Shown: in pieces, positions 25,612-36,000 of the stretch
How positions within the stretch are numbered: the first letter of the stretch is position 1
Layout of the letters: each line of letters opens with the position of its first letter
Source: Chitinispirillaceae bacterium
GTDB lineage: Bacteria > Fibrobacterota > Chitinivibrionia > Chitinivibrionales > Chitinispirillaceae
Assembly (NCBI GenBank): GCA_016930275.1
Contig: JAFGHA010000190.1
Coordinates: 1-53,906, forward strand
Reading direction: 5' to 3'
DNA: 53,906 nt
Notes under the pieces: model-generated
Database searches by the model: none
Seen by the model: only the letters and a program-made list of their open reading frames with translations
What the model was told of the DNA's origin: nothing
Made by a program: the position numbers and the translations under genes

Positions 25612-25644
25612 AAAAAAAAGGGGACGCACACTTGGAACGTCCCC
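25612..25644 (-). terminator. Intrinsic terminator of the signal-peptide protein gene
   Basis: On the minus strand GGGGACG, an 11-base loop and CGTCCCC (25620-25644) are followed by eight T (25612-25619). It lies about 40 bases after the stop at 25683 and should end transcription of that gene before the glycosyltransferase. Confidence 0.9.
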
Positions 25645-25682
25645 GCGATTCAATCAGGTACACGGTAGTAAGCCGGTTTCCC

Positions 25683-26276
25683 TTACTGGCCGCTCGCCGC
25701 CTGCGCCTGTTTCGCTTTGGCCAGTCCCTCTTTACTGAATGCAATAGCGCTCAGCGCGGTTTCCTCGGAACCCTCCTTGAGGATCTCTTCGCCGTAATAG
25801 TTGGTCAGCTTGAATTCACGCATGAGAAACTTTCTGGCGGTTTTTTTGTCACCTTCGACATTAATGACGAAATCGCCGACCGTCCCGGAATGCAGCATGA
25901 CTTTCGCACCATAATCGTAAATACACAGGATACTGTCGATGTTGATTTTATGCTCTCCGTCGGCGGTCCGAATTTCCATCACCGGCAGTGACTGCACCTT
26001 GCCGCTTTCGCCGTAGCCGTTCCCTTCAACATAACCGCTTGAGAGCAGCTGAAGGTTCATGCTGGCAACGATTTCCTTTTCGGACTGTCCCGGAGCTTTC
26101 CGGACAATTTTGCAGTCATGGTTGCCGAGATATATCGTCCAGAATCGGGCCATCCCGGATTTTCCGGTATTACTGATATAATACACCTTCTTTTCGAGGA
26201 TACTGCGCGCATACGGCTGAACGGCAATGAGAGCAAGCAGTGAAACTGCAAGCAGAACGGTTCGTCGTCGGAACAT
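25683..26276 (-). CDS. Exported protein of unknown function
   Basis: A 197-residue product from an ATG with GGAGGT close upstream, a strong site that decides the start; the frame is open 31 codons further. A signal peptide (RRRTVLLAVSLLALIAVQPYARS) ends at about residue 24. The mature protein is beta-rich with KVYYISNTGKSGMARFW, GNHDCKIVRKAPGQSEKEI and MEIRTADGEHKINIDSILC, then a basic helical tail rich in Ala and Gln. It has a strong terminator of its own, so it is likely a monocistronic gene. I do not recognise the family. Confidence 0.7.
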   Translation of the reverse strand: MFRRRTVLLAVSLLALIAVQPYARSILEKKVYYISNTGKSGMARFWTIYLGNHDCKIVRKAPGQSEKEIVASMNLQLLSSGYVEGNGYGESGKVQSLPVMEIRTADGEHKINIDSILCIYDYGAKVMLHSGTVGDFVINVEGDKKTARKFLMREFKLTNYYGEEILKEGSEETALSAIAFSKEGLAKAKQAQAASGQ

Positions 26277-26503
26277 GAATACCTCCATTAGTAATTTAGG
26301 GTATGATTGAGCTGTTTTTTCGGTAATGATCACATTGCGCCCGGATGTATACTGCGGGTTTCGGCTCATTCACCTCTCGCAGGCGATAGACTAAATATAC
26401 GCATTTCAGGGGAATAGTGCCAGTTTCAAATTGAATATGAAAGATGAATGTGACTACTCAGTTTTTCCGGGTCAATGTTTTCAGTACACGCATGGTGAGC
26501 TGA

Positions 26504-26582
26504 GTTTACCCTGAGCGGAGCCGAAGAGAACCATGACCTCGTTTTACGGTCCGCTTTATCCTTTGACACACTCAGGGTGAAC
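26504..26582. repeat. REP-like inverted repeat in a 413-base intergenic region
   Basis: 26504-26515 and 26571-26582 (core CCCTGAG / CTCAGGG) are inverted copies of 12 bases with one mismatch. The sequence around the left arm (CTGAGCGGAGCCGAAG) resembles extragenic repeats seen in many bacterial genomes. The remaining intergenic DNA (26277-26689) shows no gene. Confidence 0.5.
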
Positions 26583-26689
26583 GGAATCGATAATCAGGTA
26601 CCTGATAGCTGCAAACGAAAACAACTTTCTGATTACATAGCACCATTAAAAGGAATAGCTACAACAGTCAAATAAACACTAACGATCGA

Positions 26690-27856
26690 CTACCCCACCC
26701 GCGGAAGTGGAAACACCAGCCCTGTTTTCCCCCGCTTATGCCGGAGGGGCATCTCCCGCCACAGCCCGCTTGGAACATCCTTGACCAGTTTGATATGCGG
26801 CGTCTCACCACCGTCAAAGATGATTAGCTCTTTATCGGAAATAATCGTTTTTCCATACAGGGTGAGTGAAAGATTCTTGATCGCCCGGTACTGCAGCATC
26901 AGAAAATTCTTGATCTTCTCGAAGTCGTCACGCGTTTCGTTGAAGGTGAAAAAGAGTGATCCGATACCCTTTGCCCCGAGTGTTTCGCTGATCGTCACCG
27001 GAAGCTGCTTGATCTGCCGCCACCGCTCAAAATTGTTACGGATATATATGGAATGCCGGTCGGTAAACAGAATATAATGAAAATGGGCATCCGGAAACAG
27101 TTTCCCTAGTGGAACAAAAAGATTTTTCGTGAGGTCGCCGCAATTGATGTTGATCTTTTCAAGTTTGCTTTCGAGGACGATGATATGCTGTTTCCCGCTG
27201 TATCGGTAATCGAAAAAACCATCCAGTTCCTTGATATTCTCGTAACCGTATTTGCCCCGTCCCGTCCGGCGCAGAATGATCAGATTGGGATACTGCTGAA
27301 TCTTGAGGATATATTCGTCGGTATGCGCGACGATAAAATCTTCGCGATGCTGCGGATCGAACCGCTCATCGAAAACTCCCCCCGTTTTCCCCCGTTTGCT
27401 GAGATGCTTTAAAAAGTACTTGGTCACCCGTCGTGCGATCCGTTCACCGATTTCACCGAGGATGTTTCCCTCGGACTGCCGATCGAACGGGTAATTTGAG
27501 TTAAGAAGATCGGCTACCGTGAAAAGAATGTAGCTGAAACCGTTGATGCAGTATTCAACGATGATTTTTTCGGATATCGGCCGATCGTCGTTGATCTCAT
27601 CGTTGAGATTGTGCAACCGGTACGATCCGCTTACCCCATGATTTCGTTTGATCGAATGTATTTCCTGGCGCTGCTGCCCTGAAGCGGATTGAGGGCTCCA
27701 TTTCACCGGGTGAAAATCCCTGAAGGGATCTGCTGCGGAAGGAGGATGCCTCTGCAGAATAGGCTTATGAGGTGTTTTCATGGCACCAACCGGAAAATGG
27801 TGAAAAAAACGGGTGAAAACATATAGAGGCAAAAAAACTATTGCCCGTACAACCAT
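26690..27856 (-). CDS. Unknown protein with possible PD-(D/E)XK nuclease-like core
   Basis: A 388-residue protein that I cannot assign. The N-terminal 25 residues are hydrophobic and may be outside the real gene, since an ATG at 27781 would start at MKTPHK. Residues about 120-260 hold a possible nuclease-type core: GEIGERIARRV with an acidic residue on a helix, then GFFDYRYSG and, about ten residues later, VLESKLEKI, giving D-x(n)-ExK. The C-terminal half is mixed alpha/beta with an FTFNETRDDFEKI helix. It has no recognised partner nearby. The nuclease reading is inference from spacing and would need structure prediction. Confidence 0.5.
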   Translation of the reverse strand: MVVRAIVFLPLYVFTRFFHHFPVGAMKTPHKPILQRHPPSAADPFRDFHPVKWSPQSASGQQRQEIHSIKRNHGVSGSYRLHNLNDEINDDRPISEKIIVEYCINGFSYILFTVADLLNSNYPFDRQSEGNILGEIGERIARRVTKYFLKHLSKRGKTGGVFDERFDPQHREDFIVAHTDEYILKIQQYPNLIILRRTGRGKYGYENIKELDGFFDYRYSGKQHIIVLESKLEKININCGDLTKNLFVPLGKLFPDAHFHYILFTDRHSIYIRNNFERWRQIKQLPVTISETLGAKGIGSLFFTFNETRDDFEKIKNFLMLQYRAIKNLSLTLYGKTIISDKELIIFDGGETPHIKLVKDVPSGLWREMPLRHKRGKTGLVFPLPRVG

Positions 27857-28160
27857 TTATCGCCTGTTTTAAGTATAAATTCAGGGAGATCCGAAGATAA
27901 AGAGGGTCGGAGTAAGTAACTGTACTACAATGAAATGGTACTATTGTTTGCAGCCACTGAAGTATCCAGAACTCAGAAGTCAGAATATTATGAATAAATC
28001 TCTGGAAGCTTACTAACTTTGATCAGGATTGATTGCAATCTCTACAAACCGGTGAGATTTCTGCCACACGACAACAATCTTACATTTTTCCGCCTTCTCT
28101 CATTCTGAATCCTTCCCGCTCAGCAGGATGGCACCTGAATGCCTGACATGCAGATTTTCC
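27857..28160. other. Intergenic region with no recognised element
   Basis: About 300 bases between two minus-strand genes. It is AT-rich near 27870-28010. I see no coding frame, tRNA or terminator that I can support. Confidence 0.35.
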
Positions 28161-28865
28161 TCAGGTATGACTGTGACTCTTCTCCTGGAGCTGATGCCAG
28201 TATTCCGGATAGAAATGTTTGACACAGTCGGGGCAGAGGGTATGCGTGAAATCAACGTTTGAATGGTTGCTGATATATACCTCGATATGATTCCAGTAGC
28301 CCTGATCATCACGGATTTTTTTACAGCTTGCACAGATCGGCAGGAGTCCCCTGAGGGTCTCCACTTCATCGAGCGCCCGTTTCAGATCATCAATCAACTT
28401 GATCCGATCCCGCTCCGCATTTTTCTGTTCGGTGATATCCTCGGAAATAATGATCGCCCCGTTCGGAAAGGGTGCTATAGTAATTGAGAGCACCTTTCCT
28501 TCGTAGGGTTGTTCAGGAAAACGGAGGATACTCCCGGTAGACATTGCCTCCATCAGCCGGGAAAACATGTCGATCTGATGATGCGAGGCATAATCCCTAT
28601 ACATTATATCTCCGATATTCGGAAGACGCCCCCCCGCCTTTTTCTTTGCCGCGTTTGATTTTATCACCCGACCGCTACGATCAACGACCACAATACTGGC
28701 CGGATTGTATTGAAACAACGCGAAATTGAATACCTCTTTTTCGGCCAGATCAGCAAGTGCGGTTTTGTATTTGTGCTCAACCGATTCCAGTTCACCGACC
28801 CTCTTCTGTAACCGATTGATTTCGCTCTGCAGTTCTTCTGTAGGGGGAATAGTATCGTTGTTCAT
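28161..28865 (-). CDS. PAS-domain signalling protein with C-terminal Cys motif
   Basis: A 234-residue protein. A coiled coil at about 10-45 (EELQSEINRLQKRVGELESV, then KYKTALADLAEKE) leads into a PAS domain at about 48-150 (NPASIVVVDRSGRVIKSNAA; the end is AIIISEDITEQK). The C-terminus has the block LPICASCKKIRDDQGYW, then HTLCPDC, which I recall at the ends of many PAS or receiver proteins; its two CxxC pairs could bind a metal. There is no histidine-kinase domain. The ATG at 28865 is preceded by AGGCAGAG; an earlier one at 28943 is weaker. It is divergent from a lone receiver protein, a likely signalling partner. Confidence 0.82.
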   Translation of the reverse strand: MNNDTIPPTEELQSEINRLQKRVGELESVEHKYKTALADLAEKEVFNFALFQYNPASIVVVDRSGRVIKSNAAKKKAGGRLPNIGDIMYRDYASHHQIDMFSRLMEAMSTGSILRFPEQPYEGKVLSITIAPFPNGAIIISEDITEQKNAERDRIKLIDDLKRALDEVETLRGLLPICASCKKIRDDQGYWNHIEVYISNHSNVDFTHTLCPDCVKHFYPEYWHQLQEKSHSHT

Positions 28866-29132
28866 ATACTCTGCCTGTGCGAAGAAGTTTTCTGTGGAGA
28901 CAACCGGACCCACCAGTGGAATCAGAAATTCCAGGTGAGTCATCCCGGAACCAACGACTTTTATCGCATTATATCATCAAGTCAGATCAAAAACCAATCG
29001 GTTATTTTTAAAATACGCCAAAAAAAAGAAATCCAAAACCGGTTGCGCCTTCGCGGACAAAAAAAGTATCTTTCACCATTGCTCAACCGGCCGAAGCAGT
29101 GGTTTCGACACACTTTTGATTGGATTCACACT

Positions 29133-29528
29133 GTGACAAATCAGAAACCGTTTCGGATTCTGCTGGTAGATGACGAACCCGGAATACGGAAAATTCTGAG
29201 ACTTTTTCTCGAACTGGAAGGTTTCAGTGTTTTTGAGGCGATTACCGCCAACCAGGCCATTTCGGTTGTCAAAAAGGAAAAACCGCACCTGGTCATCCTC
29301 GACGTCATCCTCTGTGGACAGACAGGATTCGATGTTTGTGAATGGGTAAAAGGAAATCCTGAAACGAAGGATATCATTGTATTCCTGTTTACAGCGCTTA
29401 ATCAGGAACATGATTACCGTGAAGGACAGCGTGTCGGCTGTGATCTGTATCTGACAAAACCCCAGAATCCCAAAGACATCGTAGAAAAAGTCAATGACTA
29501 TTTGAATAGAATCAGTAATCAACCATAA
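29133..29528 (+). CDS. Single-domain response regulator (receiver only)
   Basis: A CheY-like receiver of 131 residues. It has the acidic pair in RILLVDDEPG, the phospho-acceptor Asp in LVILDVILCG, the switch Thr in FLFTALN and the conserved Lys in LTKPQ. There is no output domain, so it must act by protein contact. The only good start is the GTG at 29133; the frame stays open 66 codons further upstream into the divergent intergenic region, but that part is basic low-complexity sequence. It stands next to a PAS protein without a kinase domain; the kinase for this receiver is not in the window. Confidence 0.9.
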   Translation: MTNQKPFRILLVDDEPGIRKILRLFLELEGFSVFEAITANQAISVVKKEKPHLVILDVILCGQTGFDVCEWVKGNPETKDIIVFLFTALNQEHDYREGQRVGCDLYLTKPQNPKDIVEKVNDYLNRISNQP

Positions 29529-29615
29529 ATCTCCGGGCTCACGCCGCCCTCTACGTTCCACCCCGACTTAGCAGCGGCTCCCTCGAAATATCGCAGAAAG
29601 GACGTGCCAGGTCAC

Positions 29616-31310
29616 ATGAAGAAAACAAGCCCATTGAGCATACTGTTGATTTTGGCGACAGTTGCCCTTGCCGTATACTTTTTAATTCCCTCCTTCGTGT
29701 ATTACTCCAAATCACCGAAGGAACGGGAAGCCTACGCTATGGAGAACCCGCGGATTTTCAGAAAGATTCTCAATCTCGGTCTCGATCTCCAGGGCGGAAT
29801 GCGTCTGGTGCTCGAAATCGACCGGTCGAACCTTGAGAAAGAAGCCGACAAGGACGTTCTCGACCGGGCCTATACCATTATAGAAAACCGTATCAACGCA
29901 CTCGGTGTCGCCGAACCGATCATCCAGAAACAGGGGAAAGACCGGATTATCGTTGAACTTCCCGGCCTCAAGGATGAAGCGACTGCCAAAGAAGTTATCG
30001 GCCGTACCGCGCAGCTGGAGTTCAAGCTTCTCCGTGAACCGGCACAGCTCGAACGCGCGATTACCGTCATCGACAACGTGTTGACCGGAAAAAAAGAAAA
30101 ATCCGAGGATACCACGGTGGTGGATTCTACCGCCGAAAAAGAGGAAGAGGTCCAGAAACAGGCGGAGTCACTCTTCGGCGGTAATGAGACGACCACCACG
30201 GATACCGCAGCCGGTGTCGCCGGAGATGAAGCGACGGAAAAAGAGGAAAAAATCGGATCACTTAAAGACTATCTCGTGCAAATCGGTGATCAGATCGGCG
30301 TGAAGACCGACAATGTACCCAGGGTAACCGGTATATTCGTCCGCGACGATATCCGCCATGCACTCGATCGTGCCGGGCTCGGTGGTAATTCATTTCTCTG
30401 GGGCCACGATACCACGAAAGTCGAAGGGAACCTCTATCGCGTCCTTTATTACGTGAAAAGTTCCCCGGAAATGCGCGGTGACATCATTAAAGACGCGCGC
30501 GCCTCGATCGATCAGACCGGTATGCGCGCCGGTGGTGCAAAGGTCGACATGGAGATGAACGCCAAAGGAGCGCGGCGGTTCTCATCGGTCACAGCTGCGA
30601 ATGTCAATAAATTTCTCGCCATCGTGCTTGACAGTACCATATACTCGGCACCACGGATCATTCAGAAGATTCCACTGGGACGTGCCGAAATAACCGGCAG
30701 TTTCACTATGGAAGAAGCAAAAAATCTTGCCATCGTCCTGCGTGCAGGAGCCCTGCCGGCACCCGTCAGGATCATCGAGGAACGGACCGTCGGACCGTCA
30801 CTCGGTCAGGACAGCGTCGAAAAAGGTATGCTTGCCGGTGCCATCGGCGCGGTGATCGTCGTCCTTTTCATGCTTATCTATTATCAGCTCAGCGGTATTA
30901 TCGCTCTGGTCGCACTGCTGCTGAACATTCTGTCGGTGCTCGCCATCATGGCCGGAGTCCATGCGACACTCACTCTCCCCGGTATTGCCGGTCTTATCCT
31001 GCTCATCGGTATGGGTGTCGATGCGAACGTGATCATCTTCGAACGCATCAGGGAGGAGCTGCGCCTCGGGAAAACGGTCCGCAGTGCCATCGACGCGGGT
31101 TACGACCGCGCTTTCGTCACCATCATGGATGCCAACCTGACGACCCTGATCACCGCGGCGATACTCTTCTGGAAAGGCACCGGTCCGATCAGAGGATTCG
31201 CGATCACGCTTATTTTCGGTATCATTACGTCACTCTATACGGCGCTGTTCGTATCGCGGATTATCATGAACCTCATTTCCAATAAAAAATCGAACAAACT
31301 GAGCATATGA
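29616..31310 (+). CDS. secD: Protein translocase subunit SecD
   Basis: Inner-membrane RND-type subunit that uses the proton gradient to help pull exported proteins out of SecYEG. A 564-residue protein: first transmembrane helix at about 7-25; periplasmic P1 head with ILNLGLDLQGGMRLVLEID and the IENRINALGVAEPIIQ block; an acidic Thr/Glu-rich insert at about 155-210 (low complexity, likely disordered); TGIFVRDDIRHAL; then GRAEITGSFTMEEAKNLAI before the five-helix membrane domain with the proton-relay region GMGVDANVIIFERIREEL. The ATG at 29616 is chosen; GTG at 29604 is in frame. secF follows 28 bases later. Confidence 0.97.
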   Translation: MKKTSPLSILLILATVALAVYFLIPSFVYYSKSPKEREAYAMENPRIFRKILNLGLDLQGGMRLVLEIDRSNLEKEADKDVLDRAYTIIENRINALGVAEPIIQKQGKDRIIVELPGLKDEATAKEVIGRTAQLEFKLLREPAQLERAITVIDNVLTGKKEKSEDTTVVDSTAEKEEEVQKQAESLFGGNETTTTDTAAGVAGDEATEKEEKIGSLKDYLVQIGDQIGVKTDNVPRVTGIFVRDDIRHALDRAGLGGNSFLWGHDTTKVEGNLYRVLYYVKSSPEMRGDIIKDARASIDQTGMRAGGAKVDMEMNAKGARRFSSVTAANVNKFLAIVLDSTIYSAPRIIQKIPLGRAEITGSFTMEEAKNLAIVLRAGALPAPVRIIEERTVGPSLGQDSVEKGMLAGAIGAVIVVLFMLIYYQLSGIIALVALLLNILSVLAIMAGVHATLTLPGIAGLILLIGMGVDANVIIFERIREELRLGKTVRSAIDAGYDRAFVTIMDANLTTLITAAILFWKGTGPIRGFAITLIFGIITSLYTALFVSRIIMNLISNKKSNKLSI

Positions 31311-31338
31311 TTTTCTTTATTTATGGAGAATGTAACCT

Positions 31339-32250
31339 ATGATTGAATTAATCAAAGACAGTAAAATAAATTTCATCGGCGTCAGACACATCGCCATCAC
31401 CTGCTCGGTCATCGCCATTCTGGCGGGTATCGTTTCGATGGCGATACGGGGACTGAATTTCTCAATCGATTTCGCCGGCGGAACCGTCGTGCAGATCAAA
31501 TTCGAAAAACCGGTCCATAACGATGTCGGCACCATCCGGTCGATTGTAACCGATCTGGGATACGGCACACCGGAAGTAAAACGAATCGGCGCCGTCGAAA
31601 ACAACGAACTCCAGATTATGGTCCGCAAACAGGCGGAAAACAACAATGTTGCCGAAAACATTAAAAATGCATTGCAGAAAGAGTACAACTCGAATCCGTT
31701 TGAAGTACGGAGAGTGGAAAATGTCGGTCCGAAAATCGGTAGCGAACTGCGCCGTAATTCGATTATCGCTTCGCTCCTTTCTCTTCTGGCGATTCTTATT
31801 TACGTGGGATTCCGGTTCAATCTTCCGTTCGGTGTCGCTGCGGTGCTTCCGCTGTTTCACGACACCCTGATTACCATCGGAGTATTCTCGATTCTCGGAC
31901 GGGAAATTTCTCTTACGTTTCTCGCCGCCCTTCTGACTATTATCGGTTATTCGCTCAACGATACCATCGTTATATTCGACCGGATCCGTGAAAATATCAA
32001 GGGTGGCCTTCGCGGAAAGAAACTGGAAGATACCATCAATTCAAGTATCAACCAGACCCTCTCGCGTACGATCATTACCTCGGCAACAACACTGTTCGTC
32101 ATTATTTCACTGTTCATCGTCGGCAGCGAGGCCATCAAGGACTTCTCTCTGGCGTTGCTGATCGGTATCGGTATCGGAACCTATTCATCGGTGTACGTAG
32201 CCAGTCCGGTGTTGATCTGGTGGAACAAACGGTGGGCAATCGCCAAATAA
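31339..32250 (+). CDS. secF: Protein translocase subunit SecF
   Basis: Partner of SecD in the SecDF complex. It has 303 residues and a GGAG site ten bases upstream. First transmembrane helix at about 15-32, then SIDFAGGTVVQIKFEKP of the periplasmic domain, VENVGPKIGSELRRNSI before the membrane bundle, and the conserved GYSLNDTIVIFDRIRENI of the proton path, followed by INQTLSRTIITSATTL. Length and order are standard. The pair ends at a strong intrinsic terminator. Confidence 0.97.
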   Translation: MIELIKDSKINFIGVRHIAITCSVIAILAGIVSMAIRGLNFSIDFAGGTVVQIKFEKPVHNDVGTIRSIVTDLGYGTPEVKRIGAVENNELQIMVRKQAENNNVAENIKNALQKEYNSNPFEVRRVENVGPKIGSELRRNSIIASLLSLLAILIYVGFRFNLPFGVAAVLPLFHDTLITIGVFSILGREISLTFLAALLTIIGYSLNDTIVIFDRIRENIKGGLRGKKLEDTINSSINQTLSRTIITSATTLFVIISLFIVGSEAIKDFSLALLIGIGIGTYSSVYVASPVLIWWNKRWAIAK

Positions 32251-32275
32251 GTCTCTTCCGGATATGAACATTCGA

Positions 32276-32300
32276 GGCGGGCATCTTGCCCGCCTTTTTT
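32276..32300 (+). terminator. Intrinsic terminator after secDF
   Basis: GGCGGGC (32276-32282) pairs with GCCCGCC (32288-32294) around a 5-base loop and is followed by six T, then ATTTT. It lies 26 bases after the secF stop. Confidence 0.93.
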
Positions 32301-32376
32301 ATTTTCGGGCGGTCGTCGACTGAAATCCTTTGCATGATACCGGACCACCGGAGTCCCCAACAGTTATTTTTATGCC

Positions 32377-33039
32377 ATGAGAACCTGCTTTCCGTTACTG
32401 TTGCTGCTGCTACCGGTTTTCGTCCCGGGAACGGTACGAAGTGAATCCTGCCGGTTCACCCTGGCACGCCTGAAATACGACGGTGGCGGTGACTGGTATG
32501 CAAACCCCTCTTCTCTTCCCAATCTGGTCAGGGAAACCCGGGCCCGAACCGCCATCCCCATCTGCGATTCAGTCGCCACCGTCAGCATCGATGACAACCG
32601 TCTGTTTCATTATCCGTTCCTGTACATGACCGGTCATGGAAACATTCACTTTACCGAACAGCAACGGATACGCCTGCGACGGTACCTGATCGGCGGAGGA
32701 TTTTTATGGGCCGACGACAATTACGGTATGGATGAAAGTTTCCGAAGAGAAATTCGGCTGCTGTTTCCGGAAAATCCCCTCGCGGAACTTCCCTCGGATC
32801 ATCCCATTTACAAAAGCGCCTACACTCTCCCGGCACTTCCAAAAATCCATGAACATGATGGCGAACCATCACAGGGCCTCGGCATCTATTTTGAAAATCG
32901 ACTCGTTGTCTATTACACCTTCAGCAGCGACATCGGTGATGGAATGGAAAACCTCGATGTTCATAAAGACGGTCCGGTTCTGCACGAAGCGGCTCTGAAA
33001 ATGGCAATAAATATTCTCACGTACTTCTTCAACCCATGA
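32377..33039 (+). CDS. DUF4159-domain exported protein
   Basis: A 220-residue protein with a hydrophobic signal (LLLLLLPVFVPG, cleavage near RSES). The mature part is the DUF4159 fold, with the family blocks LARLKYDGGGDWYA, LYMTGHGNIHFTEQ, YLIGGGFLWADDNYGMD and HPIYKSAYTLPALPKIHEHDG; the Gly-His-Gly and Asp-Asp residues look like a glutamine-amidotransferase-like pocket without the catalytic Cys. Function unknown. In other genomes such genes neighbour MoxR ATPase, DUF58 and von Willebrand-type proteins; none of those are in this window. It overlaps the DUF4175 gene by four bases. Confidence 0.88.
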   Translation: MRTCFPLLLLLLPVFVPGTVRSESCRFTLARLKYDGGGDWYANPSSLPNLVRETRARTAIPICDSVATVSIDDNRLFHYPFLYMTGHGNIHFTEQQRIRLRRYLIGGGFLWADDNYGMDESFRREIRLLFPENPLAELPSDHPIYKSAYTLPALPKIHEHDGEPSQGLGIYFENRLVVYYTFSSDIGDGMENLDVHKDGPVLHEAALKMAINILTYFFNP

Positions 33040-36000
33040 ACAGCCACCTTTCCACGATCCGCCGGTTTGCCGCGGCATCCCATCGTAAGCGCCTCACCGC
33101 TCTTCTTGCCGGGAAACTGCTGCGGACAGGAATGGTATTTCTTGCAGTCTCGGCAGTGCTGCACCTCTTTTTCATTCTCTTTCCCTATACCTTTTTCATT
33201 CTGCTCTGGGACGCATCGGTGATCGTGGCCTTCTTCCTGACCGTCGGAACGTGCTGCACCACACTGTTTGTCCGGAAGCCATCCCTTTTATCAACCGCAC
33301 GTCGACTCGAGACCACTGCAGCGACACGACTTCCTCATCCGCTTGTTTCACTGGCACTGGAACTCTCCAAAAGTACGGATGTCCAGGAGAACGATCTTTA
33401 CGAAGAGGTGTACCGTCGCGCCGCAAAACAGACCGTCACTCTCGGAGCCGTCCCGAGGCAGCGACCGCGTCCGCTGAAAACCGCGAGGATCATTGTTCTC
33501 GCGGTTCTCTGTATCATCATACCAGGTACCGTTCGACCGCGGCTCTGGTCGTATTGGCAACTACCCTTCGGTGCATTGCGACACCATCAGCTCACGGTTA
33601 TGCCCGGAACCGTTCACCTGCCTCGCAACTCCTCGGTTTCATTACGTCTGCATCCGGCAGCCGGCACGACCGCCCCCTCCTGCCGTGTCGAAATAACCGA
33701 ATTTGAAAAGAACGGCGGCAGCCATCTCCGACGTCTCTATCCCGATTCCCTTGGTAATTTTTCCACCCGGTGCGATCGTATCACGACCTCCTTCACCTAT
33801 ACGTTTTTTTACGGTACCATCCGATGTGAAACGGAAACCGTCACCGTTGTGCCTCCACCTCTTATCAACTCACTGAGGATCACCCTTACTCCTCCTTTGT
33901 ATACCGGACTTCCATCACGTACGCTTCCGGAAGGACAGGGGGATTTCACCGTTTACCGTGGTACCCGTGCCGCAGTGGAGATTCACTCCTCACCGCTCCT
34001 CAGCGCATCGCTGCTCTGCGGAAATGACACCCTTGATCTTGAGGTCAACGGTTCCGCGGCACGATGTACGCTCTCCGTCACTGCGGATAACGCCTACACC
34101 TTCGCACTTACCGACACGTTTCTTCAGAAAAACGATACGCTCGCCTCATATACCATCGGTATCGTACCGGATGAGCTGCCTGCCGTCCGTTTTTTACGCC
34201 CGGGAATCAACAAACCGCTTGAGCCGGCGCAGCAGGAAACCCTTCTGGTTGAAGCCACCGATGATCTCGGTATCCGTACTCTCGAATTGCACTACTGCAA
34301 ATCCGGCGAGTGCGGGAAACCGGAGTCACGCGATCTTTCTCCCGCATTCCCGGCTCCACTCGTTCAGCGGCAATTCACCTGGAAGCTCTCCCGTCTGTCG
34401 CTCTATCCCGGCGATACGGTTTTTTACTGGGCGCGAAGTCGCGACACCCGTTCTCCCGGAAAGCCGCAGTTCGCCTTCTCCGATACGTTCTTTTTCCGTA
34501 TTCCGACGTTCGACGAGATTCACCGCGCGATGAACCGGCGTGAATCCGATGTCAAGGAGCGTCTCTCGGCTGCCCGGCGGCGGCAGGATGAACTGTCGCA
34601 AAAGGCCGAGGAGCTTGACAAAGCGATTGCCGGATCCGAGAAGCAAGCCGGTTGGGAGGAGCAGCAGCTCGCCGAGAAAATAGAGTCGATCATGCGTGAA
34701 CAGGCGGATTCCCTGCAGACCTCTCTCGAGCAACTTGAAGAGAACGTGAAACAGCTGCGCAATGAAGGAACGCTCGGCGAGGATATCGCCCGGAAAATGG
34801 ACGAGATAAAAAAAACCATGGAGGAACTCATCCGGCAGTACGGTGACAGTCTTCTGTTCAACCGTAACGAAAAGGGTGAAATCACCATGAACGACCTGCG
34901 GCAAGCGGTTGACAAACTCAATGAGATGCTTCCCGAACTCAGCGAACGTCTCGACAACACGCTGCAGTTTCTTGAAGCGCTCAAACGCGACCGGGAACTG
35001 GCGGAGCTCGCACTACGCGCCGAAAAGCTCGCCGGCGAACAGGCGCAACTGTCGGAACGTGATCCGGCCGATCCTCAATCCGCGCCCCGGCAAGAAGATC
35101 TGCTCGATCGGATCAACCGACTCAAAGAAGACATCCGTTCCGCCTCCTCAGAAAACGGAAACGACCTTGAGAACGACCCGACCATGCAACAAATGGATTC
35201 ACTTTCCGCAGCCATGGAAAACCGTCTCGCTCAGGATCAGATGCCCTCGCCGGGCACCATGCGCCAGATGAGCGGATCACTCGCGTCGATGGCACAACAG
35301 CTGCACGAAAAAACAAACGCTTTCAGGCAGGAGCAACTCGAAGCGCTCCGCAAACGTCTGCTCGATCTCGCTGGAGAAACCATCGACATGTCCGAATGGC
35401 AGCGGCAGCTCTCTCTGGCATCAGAATCGACATCGGATGAAAACGCTCTTCGTGCGCGAGTACGTGAGCAGCAGGCGCTGCATGAAGTTCTCGACCAGAT
35501 CGGCCGTTCCATGGATTCACTTCCACTTCTTGCTCCTTCACTGCGGCAAAAGCTCCGGAGCAGTCTTTCCGCGACGCAGAAAGCCGCCGGTATTGCCGTT
35601 GAATCGATGAATTCGAGCGACGGTTCATTCGGCATGCAGATAACCGGGCAGGCAATCAACCGGCTCACCGGAGAGCTGCTCGATATCGCCGCGGCATTGG
35701 GAGGCAATAATCAGGGAAGCTGCAACAGTCCGGGAGGCATGCAGGAGTCGCTCCGGAAAATGTCGGGCAGGCAGGCAGCAGTCAATTCCGCAACGGCCCG
35801 GTTGCTGCGCGCACTCATGCAGGGCAGGCAACCCGGCCAGGGAACCGAAGAAGGCGGCAACGGTGAAGGAAACGAAGCTGCCCGGAAGGAAGCACAGGAC
35901 GCACAACGGAAAATTGCCGATGAACTCAAAGAACTCGGAGAAAAATTCGGCGATGCCACCGGAGAAGGGATGCGGGAACGCATCAAGCAACTTGAAGAGG

